Shown: positions 27,814 to 36,921 of the stretch, piece after piece
Layout: every line of letters begins with the position of its first letter
How positions within the stretch are numbered: position 1 is the first letter of the stretch
The notes under the pieces: model-generated
The model's input: the letters and a program-made list of their open reading frames with translations, nothing else
What the model was told of the DNA's origin: nothing
Database searches by the model: none
Made by a program: the position numbers and the translations under genes
Assembly: GCA_021740995.1 (NCBI GenBank)
Contig: JAIOYR010000010.1
Coordinates: 1 to 64,000 of the forward strand
DNA: 64,000 nucleotides
Source: Taibaiella sp.
GTDB lineage: Bacteria > Bacteroidota > Bacteroidia > Chitinophagales > Chitinophagaceae
Direction: 5' to 3'

Positions 27814-29328
27814 ATGATTGAAAATCAAGAGTATAAAGAATACAAAATAATATTACAGAAAGGAGCAGACCTCAACAACGCCGGAGCCGTACTTGGATGG
27901 GATCAGGAGGTATATATGCCGCCAAAAGGAGCTTTTGCCCGGGGCAGGCAGCTCGCCACCCTGGCGTCTATGGCACATGAGCTACTCACAGGAAACAAAA
28001 TTGAAAATCTAATTGAGCGGTTAAGGGAAAACGAACAGCTTAACGACACAGAAAAAGCTAATATAAGACGCAGCTATGAAGATTATCAACGCAATAAAAA
28101 GCTATCATCTGAGTTTGTCGAAGAATTATCGGCACAAACAAGTGAGTGTTTTAATGCATGGATAGATGCCCGGAAGAAAAATGATTTTCAGGTGTTTGCA
28201 CCATCACTAACCAAAATGGTGGCGCTAAAAAAGCAACAGGCTGCACTATACGGACATGAAGGAAACCTATATGATTCGCTGTTGGATGAATATGAACCGG
28301 GTGCCACTGTAGCTATGCTCGACAAGGTCTTTGATGGGATAAAGGAGCAACTACCCACAATACTTGCAAAAATTAAGGCTGCAACACAGGTAAACGACGA
28401 CTTCCTTTACCGGCAATATCCAAAAGAGCAGCAATGGGATTTTTCGATATCAGTGCTCAAAAACATGGGATATGACTTTGAAGCAGGAAGGCAGGATTAT
28501 TCAGAGCATCCGTTTACAACCTCCTTCTCACCAGGAGATGTGCGTATAACAACCAGAGTTAACGAACGTGATTTTGCATCACTACTTTGGAGTACCATAC
28601 ATGAGGGCGGCCATGCTCTTTATGAGCAGGGATTGCCTGAAGAGCAATATGGACTACCGCTGGGTAGTGCCACATCTCTAGGTATACACGAATCGCAATC
28701 CAGGCTATGGGAAAACTGTATTGGCAGGAGCATCGATTTCTGGAGCCACTTCTACCCCATGCTCATTCAGTACTTTCCACAGCAATTTGCAGGCGTGACT
28801 GTACAGGATTTCTACAGGGCAGCCAACAAAGTAGCACCATCGCTGATCCGTACTGAAGCAGATGAGATAACTTACCACTTTCATGTTCTGATACGGTACG
28901 AGTTGGAAAAGGCATTGATAGCAGGCACCATAAATGTATCGGATCTACCGGCAGCATGGAATGAACTATACCTGAAATACCTGGGAATAACACCGCCTGA
29001 TGACAATTCAGGCATATTGCAGGATGTGCACTGGAGCCATGGCAGCTTTGGTTACTTCCCTACTTATACACTTGGCAGTTTTTATGCTGCCCAGTTTTAT
29101 GCCAAAGCGCAGCAGGACATCCCATCATTGAAGGAGAAAATAGCTGCCGGCAATAGTGACGAGTTGCTGGCATGGCTGCGGGGACACATTCACCAGTATG
29201 GTCGCAGATTCAACTCAGAAGATCTGTGTGAACGGATAACCGGCGCCAAACTGGACCCTGCTTACTTTATCAGGTACATACAGCAAAAATATAGCGATGT
29301 GTACGGAACAGACTTAACGAACGGGTAA
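27814..29328 (+). CDS. M32 family metallocarboxypeptidase (Taq carboxypeptidase-like)
   Basis: 504 aa, typical of the M32 family. The zinc site HEGGH begins at about residue 263, with the downstream family segments GIHESQSRLWEN (third zinc ligand Glu) and the IRTEADEITYHFHV(I/L) region. DVHWSHGSFGYFPTYTLGS lies near the C-terminus. The enzyme removes C-terminal residues with broad specificity and is cytoplasmic (no signal peptide). It is 39 nt downstream of a thiolase gene. Confidence 0.95.
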   Translation: MIENQEYKEYKIILQKGADLNNAGAVLGWDQEVYMPPKGAFARGRQLATLASMAHELLTGNKIENLIERLRENEQLNDTEKANIRRSYEDYQRNKKLSSEFVEELSAQTSECFNAWIDARKKNDFQVFAPSLTKMVALKKQQAALYGHEGNLYDSLLDEYEPGATVAMLDKVFDGIKEQLPTILAKIKAATQVNDDFLYRQYPKEQQWDFSISVLKNMGYDFEAGRQDYSEHPFTTSFSPGDVRITTRVNERDFASLLWSTIHEGGHALYEQGLPEEQYGLPLGSATSLGIHESQSRLWENCIGRSIDFWSHFYPMLIQYFPQQFAGVTVQDFYRAANKVAPSLIRTEADEITYHFHVLIRYELEKALIAGTINVSDLPAAWNELYLKYLGITPPDDNSGILQDVHWSHGSFGYFPTYTLGSFYAAQFYAKAQQDIPSLKEKIAAGNSDELLAWLRGHIHQYGRRFNSEDLCERITGAKLDPAYFIRYIQQKYSDVYGTDLTNG

Positions 29329-29352
29329 TGAAACTGCAATTCATTTAGTATA

Positions 29353-29847
29353 GTGTCATTTGAGATTATACAATATAACGAACCTCTGAAAGAGGGAGAG
29401 CTCAGCTATCTGGAGAAAAAGGAAGGAAAAGAGCGTAGGCAATACTATGTGGTTTTCAGAATACTAATGATAATGAGTTTTGTGTTCCCGTTCATAGGGT
29501 CGTGGTATAGAGCCTACGAAGGAGCCCCCAATGCTTTTTCTTATACGAGGTTTTTTGCTTCTACCATCATATTACTGGGTATATCCGGCTTTGCTACTTA
29601 TCTGAGCTATCGCACTTATCACCGAAAAATGCGGCTGGATATACGGGATAAGACCAAAACAATCGAAACCAGCCGAATCACAAAAAAAGTAGCCATACCG
29701 GCTAAAAAAGCATATTACTTTTATACTGAATCTAAGGTTAAGCTGAGTATAGAAGTATCGGAAGAATACTACGTAAGCATGAAAGAGGGCGATGAAGTAA
29801 GTATAGAATACACTACTCATTCACAACTGTATCTGGGCTACTTTTGA
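29353..29847 (+). CDS. Hypothetical two-helix membrane protein
   Basis: 164 aa, GTG start at 29353; no in-frame ATG lies closer to the M32 stop. A charged N-terminus (LKEGELSYLEKKEGKERRQYY) precedes two membrane segments at ~38-58 (VVFRILMIMSFVFPFIGSW) and ~75-95 (FFASTIILLGISGFATYLSY). The rest is a soluble beta-rich tail with TKTIETSRITKKV and GDEVSIEYTTHSQLYLGYF. It may be in operon with the carboxypeptidase (24 nt apart). No family was recognised. Confidence 0.65.
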   Translation: MSFEIIQYNEPLKEGELSYLEKKEGKERRQYYVVFRILMIMSFVFPFIGSWYRAYEGAPNAFSYTRFFASTIILLGISGFATYLSYRTYHRKMRLDIRDKTKTIETSRITKKVAIPAKKAYYFYTESKVKLSIEVSEEYYVSMKEGDEVSIEYTTHSQLYLGYF

Positions 29848-29919
29848 CGCCTGATAACATCAAATGCTGAAAAACGAAATTACAAGACCGGTATTATCCA
29901 AGATTTCAAAAGACTACAG

Positions 29920-31417
29920 ATGGGCAAATCACAAAACGAAAACGAGTCAGGCATATTTACCTGCTTGTTTTTTTGTAATCCCTATCACTGATTTCGCTCA
30001 ATATCTTTACGGTACTAAAAATACCTACCACTTATGACGAGGTGTGCTTTTATCAATTTCTGGAATCAAGCTATATTGATATTGACAATTTAAGAATGAT
30101 AGTTTCGGCAAAGATCCACCTCCTCAATTTTGTGCTTACCAAATTTTTCACCGAGACCTTCGGACAAAACCTGTTTTTTCTGAGATTGGGCAGCCTTCTG
30201 GCTCAAATAATTTATGTCACCGCTGTCTGGATTATCTGTGCAAAAATCATTAAAAATAAGTGGTGGCAACTTGCTCTCTTTATCGCATTCAACCTAAACC
30301 CATTCTTGTTCGACTTCTGGGGACTGAGCAGGGGATATGCATAGTCCATTGCTCTTATGCTTGCATATGTATACTTCTTTCTATGTTATCGCGAACAGAG
30401 AGAAATATCCGCAGTGTTGCTTAGCATCACTATGGCTCTGGCTTCGGTATATAGCAGCTTTTCTTTGCTGAATTTTTATCTGGCAATTAGCAGGCGCCGT
30501 TTTGTTTGATACCGTCATTCTGAGCCCAAGGGCCACTGTAAAGCAACAGCTATTGAAAGCCACCGGTATTATCGTAGCTATTTCCTGGTGCTTGTACCAG
30601 CTAATTGTTACACCCGTGCAAAAACTTTTTGATGCAAAAAGTTTTTATCATGGCGGGGAAAAAGGATTTTTTACCGACACTTTGCGCTTAGTGGTAAAAG
30701 AATCACTGTTTCAAAATGATATAAACGGGCATTATGTAACAATATTATCTTGGATAATTGTAGCTACCATCACAGCATCTGGCAGTCACTGGCTGGTGCG
30801 GTTTTTCGGAAAAAATGCAACTTCTGAGGTCAAAACCCGCCTGCTCCTTAGAGTAATACTGATGATACCTGTAACAGCTACAATAGTGCAACATCAGCTT
30901 TATCAGACCAGGTTTCTTACAGACCGCAATGCCTTATTCTTTTTGCCCATTGTATATTGCAGCATTACTTTATTGGCTGAGGTATATGCTAAGTAACCAT
31001 ACAAAAATTGCCATCACTACTATTTCAGTTATCTTAGGTTTTATCACATATAATTTTCTCAGCAACTTTACGCTCAGCGGTTGATAAGAATGAGCATATG
31101 ACAAAAACAGCATTACCGTATTGGATAGAGTAAAAACAAGTGCCGGCAAGAATAGAAAAACAAGTTTGAAGGCAACATGGATGTTTCTACCATCGCTGAA
31201 ATATCATATAAAGCATGGTTATAAGCAGTACCTGGATGACGCTACAGCCGCCTATCTACCGCTAAAGCCTGAAGACACCCTGTGCGATTATTATTATGTA
31301 ACGGAACAAGAGATGCACTTTCTGAAAGACAAATACGATGTTGACACCATCTTTACAGTAAGAAATACAGACGTGTACGAGGGCAAATATGTACTCATGA
31401 AAAAACGTACCAATTAG
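29920..31417 (+). pseudogene. Decayed multi-spanning membrane protein, glycosyltransferase-39/ArnT-like
   Basis: No single frame is open, but protein-like sequence continues across changing frames. The order is LKIPTTYDEVCFYQFLES (frame of 30042), hydrophobic helices, and NPFLFDFWGLSRGYA ending at an in-frame TAG at 30342-30344. Frame-0 coding then goes on (SIALMLAYVYFFLCY) to ~30488, shifts to the +1 frame (AGAVLFDTVILSPRAT), shifts again near 30980 (YWLRYMLSNHTKIAIT) and again near 31083, ending in a soluble tail at 31417. A TAA or frameshift lies near 29971-29978. At least four lesions are visible. The layout, with a periplasmic TTYDE-type loop and the GLSRGY motif, resembles ArnT/PMT-like lipid-linked sugar transferases. 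Confidence 0.8.
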
Positions 31418-31478
31418 CCAAAAGGTTACTGCGTTTACAGATGTGTATAAAACAAAACCAGCTTGAAATTGTACTACT

Positions 31479-31486
31479 TATCTTTG
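31479..31486 (+). promoter_or_regulatory. Candidate -7 box of the HAD phosphatase gene
   Basis: TATCTTTG matches TAnnTTTG. It lies 47 nt before the ATG at 31534, without a clear -33 element. Confidence 0.4.
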
Positions 31487-31533
31487 CCAAAATTCACAGG
31501 CTCACAACCAATGCCTGACAACTTTCTATTGAA

Positions 31534-32190
31534 ATGATAAACACCGTAATATTTGACATGGATGGTCTGCTGCTGGACACCGAACCGCTGTGGGGAAAGA
31601 CTATGCTGGAAGTGGCAGAAAAACACCAAATACCTATTACCAGAGAACGATTTAAAGAAACTACCGGACTGCGAATATATGAGGTTACTGACCACTGGGC
31701 AATACACTACCCTTGGCAAGGCCGCTCATCAAAAGAAGTAGCAGACGAAATACTGGATGAAATAATCGCAGCTTCAAAAAACCACGCGTCAATATTGAAA
31801 GGAGTGGAACAGGCACTACAGCTATTGCGAAAAAACAAATACAATATAGGACTCGCATCTTCTTCTCCGTCCCGAATGATAAACGAACTGGTAGACCACT
31901 TTGACCTTACAGGATATTTCGATGTCATCACCTCTGCCGATGTGGTAGCGCTGGGCAAGCCGCACCCTGCTGTCTTTCTGCATTGTGCTCACTCGCTGGG
32001 AGCAAAGCCAAACCAATGCCTGGTGCTGGAAGATTCTGTAAACGGTATGATTGCCGGCAAGGCTGCACGTATGAAAGTAATAGTAGTACCGGATGAACTG
32101 CATTTCGATGACCCCAGATTTTCTATTGCAGATGGGAAACTGAGAAGTTTGGAGGATTTTGATTTGGATTTGATTAATAAAAAAGGTTAA
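31534..32190 (+). CDS. HAD-superfamily phosphatase, 2-deoxyglucose-6-phosphatase (HxpB/YniC)-like
   Basis: 218 aa. The HAD motif I is FDMDGLLLDTEP (nucleophile D8, acid/base D10). Motif II is ASSSPSRM (~Ser109), motif III Lys lies in LGKPHPAVF and motif IV is LEDSVNGMIAGKAA. A helical cap domain sits after motif I. The closest family by pattern is the hexitol/2-deoxyglucose-6-phosphate phosphatase group; substrate is inferred only from that. Confidence 0.88.
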   Translation: MINTVIFDMDGLLLDTEPLWGKTMLEVAEKHQIPITRERFKETTGLRIYEVTDHWAIHYPWQGRSSKEVADEILDEIIAASKNHASILKGVEQALQLLRKNKYNIGLASSSPSRMINELVDHFDLTGYFDVITSADVVALGKPHPAVFLHCAHSLGAKPNQCLVLEDSVNGMIAGKAARMKVIVVPDELHFDDPRFSIADGKLRSLEDFDLDLINKKG

Positions 32191-32306
32191 ACACAGATGC
32201 GCAAAAATCAGTTTTATTTGTTTGTTCAATATTTTCTGCGCTGAGATACTTAATTGGATGTAACTGCGTTATTGTACAAAAAACAAGCAGGCAAGAAAAC
32301 AACACC

Positions 32307-32939
32307 ATGGCGGCATATTGGGTAAAATCTCCCCGTTGGTTAAAGTCGTTATCCCCCACGGGTATGAAATGGGATCTGTCGGTTACCGATGACAATGCTG
32401 TTTATATCACCTTTGATGATGGTCCACACCCAGTCATTACACCTCAGGTTCTTTCTGTATTGCAGCAATACAATGCACAAGCCACGTTCTTCTGTGTGGG
32501 CAACAATGTAGCCCGTTTTCCTGAAGTTTATAAAAGTATACTTGCAGCAGGCCATACAACCGGCAATCACACCTATAACCACCTCAATGGCTGGAAAACC
32601 AAGAACAGCCACTATCTGAAAAACATTCATCAGGCGGCTAAGCACATTCACAGCTTCCTTTTCAGACCTCCGTATGGTAGAATGAAGCTATCGCAATACC
32701 GAAAACTTAAAAAAAACAACCCGGCGTGGAAGGTGTATATGTGGGATATACTTAGTGGTGATTTTGATCAGTCCATCAGCCCGGAGCAATGTCTGAATAA
32801 CGTTATATACAATATCAGACCCGGCTCCATAATTGTATTTCACGATAGCGAGAAAGCCAGTGAACGTTTACTCTTTGCATTGCCAAAAGTACTTGAATAT
32901 TGCAGCGGCAGGCAATGGCAAATGAAAGTACTGGGCTAA
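32307..32939 (+). CDS. Polysaccharide deacetylase (NodB homology) family protein
   Basis: 210 aa. NodB motifs are all present: TFDDGP (35-40, catalytic Asp and metal Asp), HTYNH (88-92, metal His pair), RPPYGRM (~128), WDILSGDFD (~149) and IIVFHDS (~189) with the catalytic His. There is no signal peptide, so it acts in the cytoplasm or at the inner membrane by an unknown route. Family members remove N- or O-acetyl groups from chitin, peptidoglycan or other glycans; the substrate is not visible. Confidence 0.92.
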   Translation: MAAYWVKSPRWLKSLSPTGMKWDLSVTDDNAVYITFDDGPHPVITPQVLSVLQQYNAQATFFCVGNNVARFPEVYKSILAAGHTTGNHTYNHLNGWKTKNSHYLKNIHQAAKHIHSFLFRPPYGRMKLSQYRKLKKNNPAWKVYMWDILSGDFDQSISPEQCLNNVIYNIRPGSIIVFHDSEKASERLLFALPKVLEYCSGRQWQMKVLG

Positions 32940-32970
32940 TTACTTAGCCATTTCATACGATGCACACTTT

Positions 32971-33471
32971 TTAGAAACTGAGAAACTCTTCTATTTGTTT
33001 ATTGATCAGTAGTGCTGTTTCCGGTTTTATAATATTGCTGTTACTATCTATTTCTTCATTTACCCGAGATATCAGCAATTTATTGTGCAATACATTTACC
33101 TTCATATAGTTGAGTATAGCGGTCATGTGTTCTGTGCCACGCACATTACCCGCCCGGCCATCTGATATGCCCACTAAGGCAGCCTTTTTGTACCACCAGC
33201 ATTTTTTCACATCGCTATTATCCATCATTACTTTTAGGATACCAGGAAAGCTGGCGTTGTATTCAGGCATGATAAAAAGGAACTTCTGTGCCGGGATGAG
33301 GAATTGACTTTCAAGCGAGCGCATATCTTCAGCACGTTGCCACACCTCTCTGTTTTCCAATGATAGCAGTTGCACATCATCGGTCAATGTCAACAAAATC
33401 CTGTTGTAGATATTTGCGACTTTTAGTGTCATACTTTCTGCCCTATTGGTACCTGCAATTATTGTTATCAT
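32971..33471 (-). CDS. NADPH-dependent FMN reductase family protein
   Basis: 166 aa flavodoxin-like fold. ITIIAGTNRAESMTLKVA is the phosphate-binding loop for FMN, FLFIMPEYNASFPGILKVMMD is the second FMN-binding segment, and KKAALVGISDGRAGNVRG is the third. Typical products are NAD(P)H:quinone or FMN reductases of the azoreductase/SsuE-like superfamily. The natural acceptor is unknown. Confidence 0.9.
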   Translation of the reverse strand: MITIIAGTNRAESMTLKVANIYNRILLTLTDDVQLLSLENREVWQRAEDMRSLESQFLIPAQKFLFIMPEYNASFPGILKVMMDNSDVKKCWWYKKAALVGISDGRAGNVRGTEHMTAILNYMKVNVLHNKLLISRVNEEIDSNSNIIKPETALLINKQIEEFLSF

Positions 33472-33610
33472 CTGTTATTCGTTTTTCCGATTCAAATTAT
33501 TGCTCAAAGATGGGTACATTTTATTGCATAGAAAACTAAGTAGTAATGGTTTATGTACGGTTTCTTCTTATCCCCACATAATCAATTATTATAGAACTGC
33601 TAAAATAGAA

Positions 33611-33649
33611 AAAGCCGGTAGTAACAGTAAAACTGTAACTACCGGCTTT
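33611..33649 (-). terminator. Intrinsic terminator after the DivIC/FtsB-like gene
   Basis: A long hairpin with 18-nt arms (AAAGCCGGTAGTAACAGT and its near-complement, one mismatch) and a 3-nt loop. On the minus strand it ends in a T-rich tail. It lies 18 nt beyond the stop codon at 33668. Confidence 0.75.
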
Positions 33650-33667
33650 GTATAAAACTCCTCCGTA

Positions 33668-33973
33668 CTATTTTTCAATCACATATACATCTTCCGTATC
33701 CTGTTTCATTCTGAAATGCTCACGTGCATACTGCTCTAACACATGTGGATTGTTGAGATTTCCCTGAGCATCGGTTATTAGCGCCATCTTTTCGGCATTC
33801 ATAGTACTTATTTCACCTTTCAGATAGGCTATGTTGTCCTTTACCGTATTAAGTTCACGCTGGCGTTGTTGCAGACTCATCCAGTCGTTCTGGTCAAAGA
33901 ACAGTATCCATGCCATAAAACAAAAGGCAACAATAAAATACTTGTTTGCAATAAACCTAACCACCTTTTTCAT
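33668..33973 (-). CDS. Septum formation initiator family protein (FtsB/DivIC-like)
   Basis: 101 aa. A short cytoplasmic end, one membrane helix (FIVAFCFMAWILFF, ~13-28) and a coiled coil (LQQRQRELNTVKDNIAYLKGEI, split around ~35-60) are followed by the family signature NPHVLEQYAREHFRMKQDTEDVYVI. Such proteins form part of the divisome complex with FtsL. It lies upstream of a strong terminator and 92 nt after enolase on the same strand, so it may be the last gene of an eno transcript. Confidence 0.9.
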   Translation of the reverse strand: MKKVVRFIANKYFIVAFCFMAWILFFDQNDWMSLQQRQRELNTVKDNIAYLKGEISTMNAEKMALITDAQGNLNNPHVLEQYAREHFRMKQDTEDVYVIEK

Positions 33974-34065
33974 AAACCAAAATTAAGAATAAGCAGGAAC
34001 GACATTAAAGAAATTTATCAACATATCCACATTTCAGCACTATATTTCGAGATTCAGTAGTATTG

Positions 34066-35379
<1,314 letters not shown>

Positions 35380-35382
35380 TTA

Positions 35383-35390
35383 CAAAAATA
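35383..35390 (-). promoter_or_regulatory. Candidate -7 box of the eno promoter
   Basis: On the minus strand the sequence reads TATTTTTG, an exact TAnnTTTG match, about 28 nt before the enolase start. No good -33 TTTG is placed at 19-20 nt. Confidence 0.4.
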
Positions 35391-35442
35391 TACTTTTAAC
35401 AGCAAGTAAGTTGCGAAATAATATCAAAAAAATGAACAGCCT

Positions 35443-36729
35443 TTATATAGCCCACTCCACTACCCTGCTTTCGTATTCCGGCGAATGGGGTATCCTTATT
35501 TTAATATAATTGTCCGAATAACCATCCATCATTCCCGTTTTATCGGGATGCTCAAATAGCACTTTTCGATTAGCGCCCCGTTGTGTCTCGGTAAAATATT
35601 GCATTTTCTGATAAGATAAATTACGTAGTATTTTATTTCTCTCGTTGCGCACATGTACCGGCACTACAGGTTTCATTTCCTCTGCAAGCGTGTTTGACCG
35701 TTCTGAATAAGTAAATACATGGAGGTAAGAAATCGGCAAACTATGCAGAAAATCAAAAGTTTCCTGAAAGTCTGCATCTGTCTCGCCCGGAAAACCCACA
35801 ATTACATCGGCCCCTATGCAGCAATGCGGCATCAACTCTTTTATAAGTGTTACTCGCTCCTGATAAAGCTCCCGCTTGTACCTGCGACGCATAAGCCCCA
35901 ATATTTTATTGCTGCCACTCTGCAGTGGAATATGAAAATGAGGCATGAACCTTTTGGACTTTGCAACAAACTCTATTATCTCGTCACTCAGCAAATTCGG
36001 CTCAATTGAGGAAATTCTGAAACGGGCCACACCTGCTGCAGCCTCAGTGTCCATTGCCTGTATCATTTCAAAAAACGAACTATCTCTTGTTTTTCCTCCA
36101 TCTGCGCCTTTACCGAAATCACCCAGATTTATACCGGTAAGCACTACTTCTTTCACACCCGCACCGGCAAGCTCCTCCAGATTGCCAAGTACGCCGCGTA
36201 TGCTGTCACTGCGGCTATGCCCGCGGGCAAGTGGTATAGTGCAAAAGCTGCAATTATAATCGCAGCCATCCTGCACCTTCAAAAAAGTACGGGTACGGTC
36301 GCTTACCGAGAATGAACTATGAAAACCAGCTACATCTTCAATATCGCAAGAGCATATTTTTGCGCCACCCCTATCAGCAGGCCCGGCAGCTATTTCTTTC
36401 AGATGAGCTACAATATTGAATTTTTCCGCTGCCCCCAACACAAGGTCTACGCCTTCTATTTTTGCAATCTCTTCAGGCTTGAGTTGGGCATAACAGCCGG
36501 TGATAACCACTGTTGCCTCTGGTGCACGGCGTTGTATGCGGCGCACTATCATACGGCACTCCTTGTCTGCATTATCAGTTACAGAGCACGTATTGATTAC
36601 ATACACATCGGCAGTATCTTCAAAATTCTTTTTCTCAAAACCCTCTGCTTCCAGCATCCTGCTAAGTGCCGATGTTTCGGAATAGTTCAACTTGCAACCT
36701 AATGTATGAAATGCGACCGACTTATTCAT
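35443..36729 (-). CDS. mtaB: tRNA t6A37 methylthiotransferase MtaB
   Basis: 428 aa from the ATG at 36729; 39 upstream codons to 36846 are hydrophobic non-family sequence and are excluded. The UPF0004 domain has Cys12 (HTLGCKLNY), Cys48 (INTCSVT) and Cys79 (ITGCYAQ). The radical-SAM cluster motif is C156xxxC160xxC163 (GCDYNCSFCTIPLARG). A TRAM-like C-terminus follows. MtaB adds a methylthio group to N6-threonylcarbamoyladenosine at position 37 of ANN-reading tRNAs. The window also encodes a YrdC/Sua5 t6A enzyme (47.6-48.2 kb). Confidence 0.93.
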   Translation of the reverse strand: MNKSVAFHTLGCKLNYSETSALSRMLEAEGFEKKNFEDTADVYVINTCSVTDNADKECRMIVRRIQRRAPEATVVITGCYAQLKPEEIAKIEGVDLVLGAAEKFNIVAHLKEIAAGPADRGGAKICSCDIEDVAGFHSSFSVSDRTRTFLKVQDGCDYNCSFCTIPLARGHSRSDSIRGVLGNLEELAGAGVKEVVLTGINLGDFGKGADGGKTRDSSFFEMIQAMDTEAAAGVARFRISSIEPNLLSDEIIEFVAKSKRFMPHFHIPLQSGSNKILGLMRRRYKRELYQERVTLIKELMPHCCIGADVIVGFPGETDADFQETFDFLHSLPISYLHVFTYSERSNTLAEEMKPVVPVHVRNERNKILRNLSYQKMQYFTETQRGANRKVLFEHPDKTGMMDGYSDNYIKIRIPHSPEYESRVVEWAI

Positions 36730-36827
36730 TATTACTAATATAACCCTGAAAATGATGGCAAAGTTACTGATATTATACCAAGGATATGAGTGTTGAATAA
36801 AGCAGCCGAAAAACAAAAAAACCGATA

Positions 36828-36858
36828 TTTTCAAATTAAACGCCAAAGGCTATCTTTG
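36828..36858 (+). promoter_or_regulatory. Promoter of the E1 dehydrogenase - mnmH pair
   Basis: TTTC (36828-36831, one mismatch to TTTG) and TATCTTTG (36851-36858) are spaced 19 nt apart. The box lies 63 nt before the ATG at 36922. Confidence 0.6.
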
Positions 36859-36921
36859 TAGTGATTACATTGAAAAAGTTGAATACCTGCTCCATTATTT
36901 TTTGACTTAATATAACAAATT

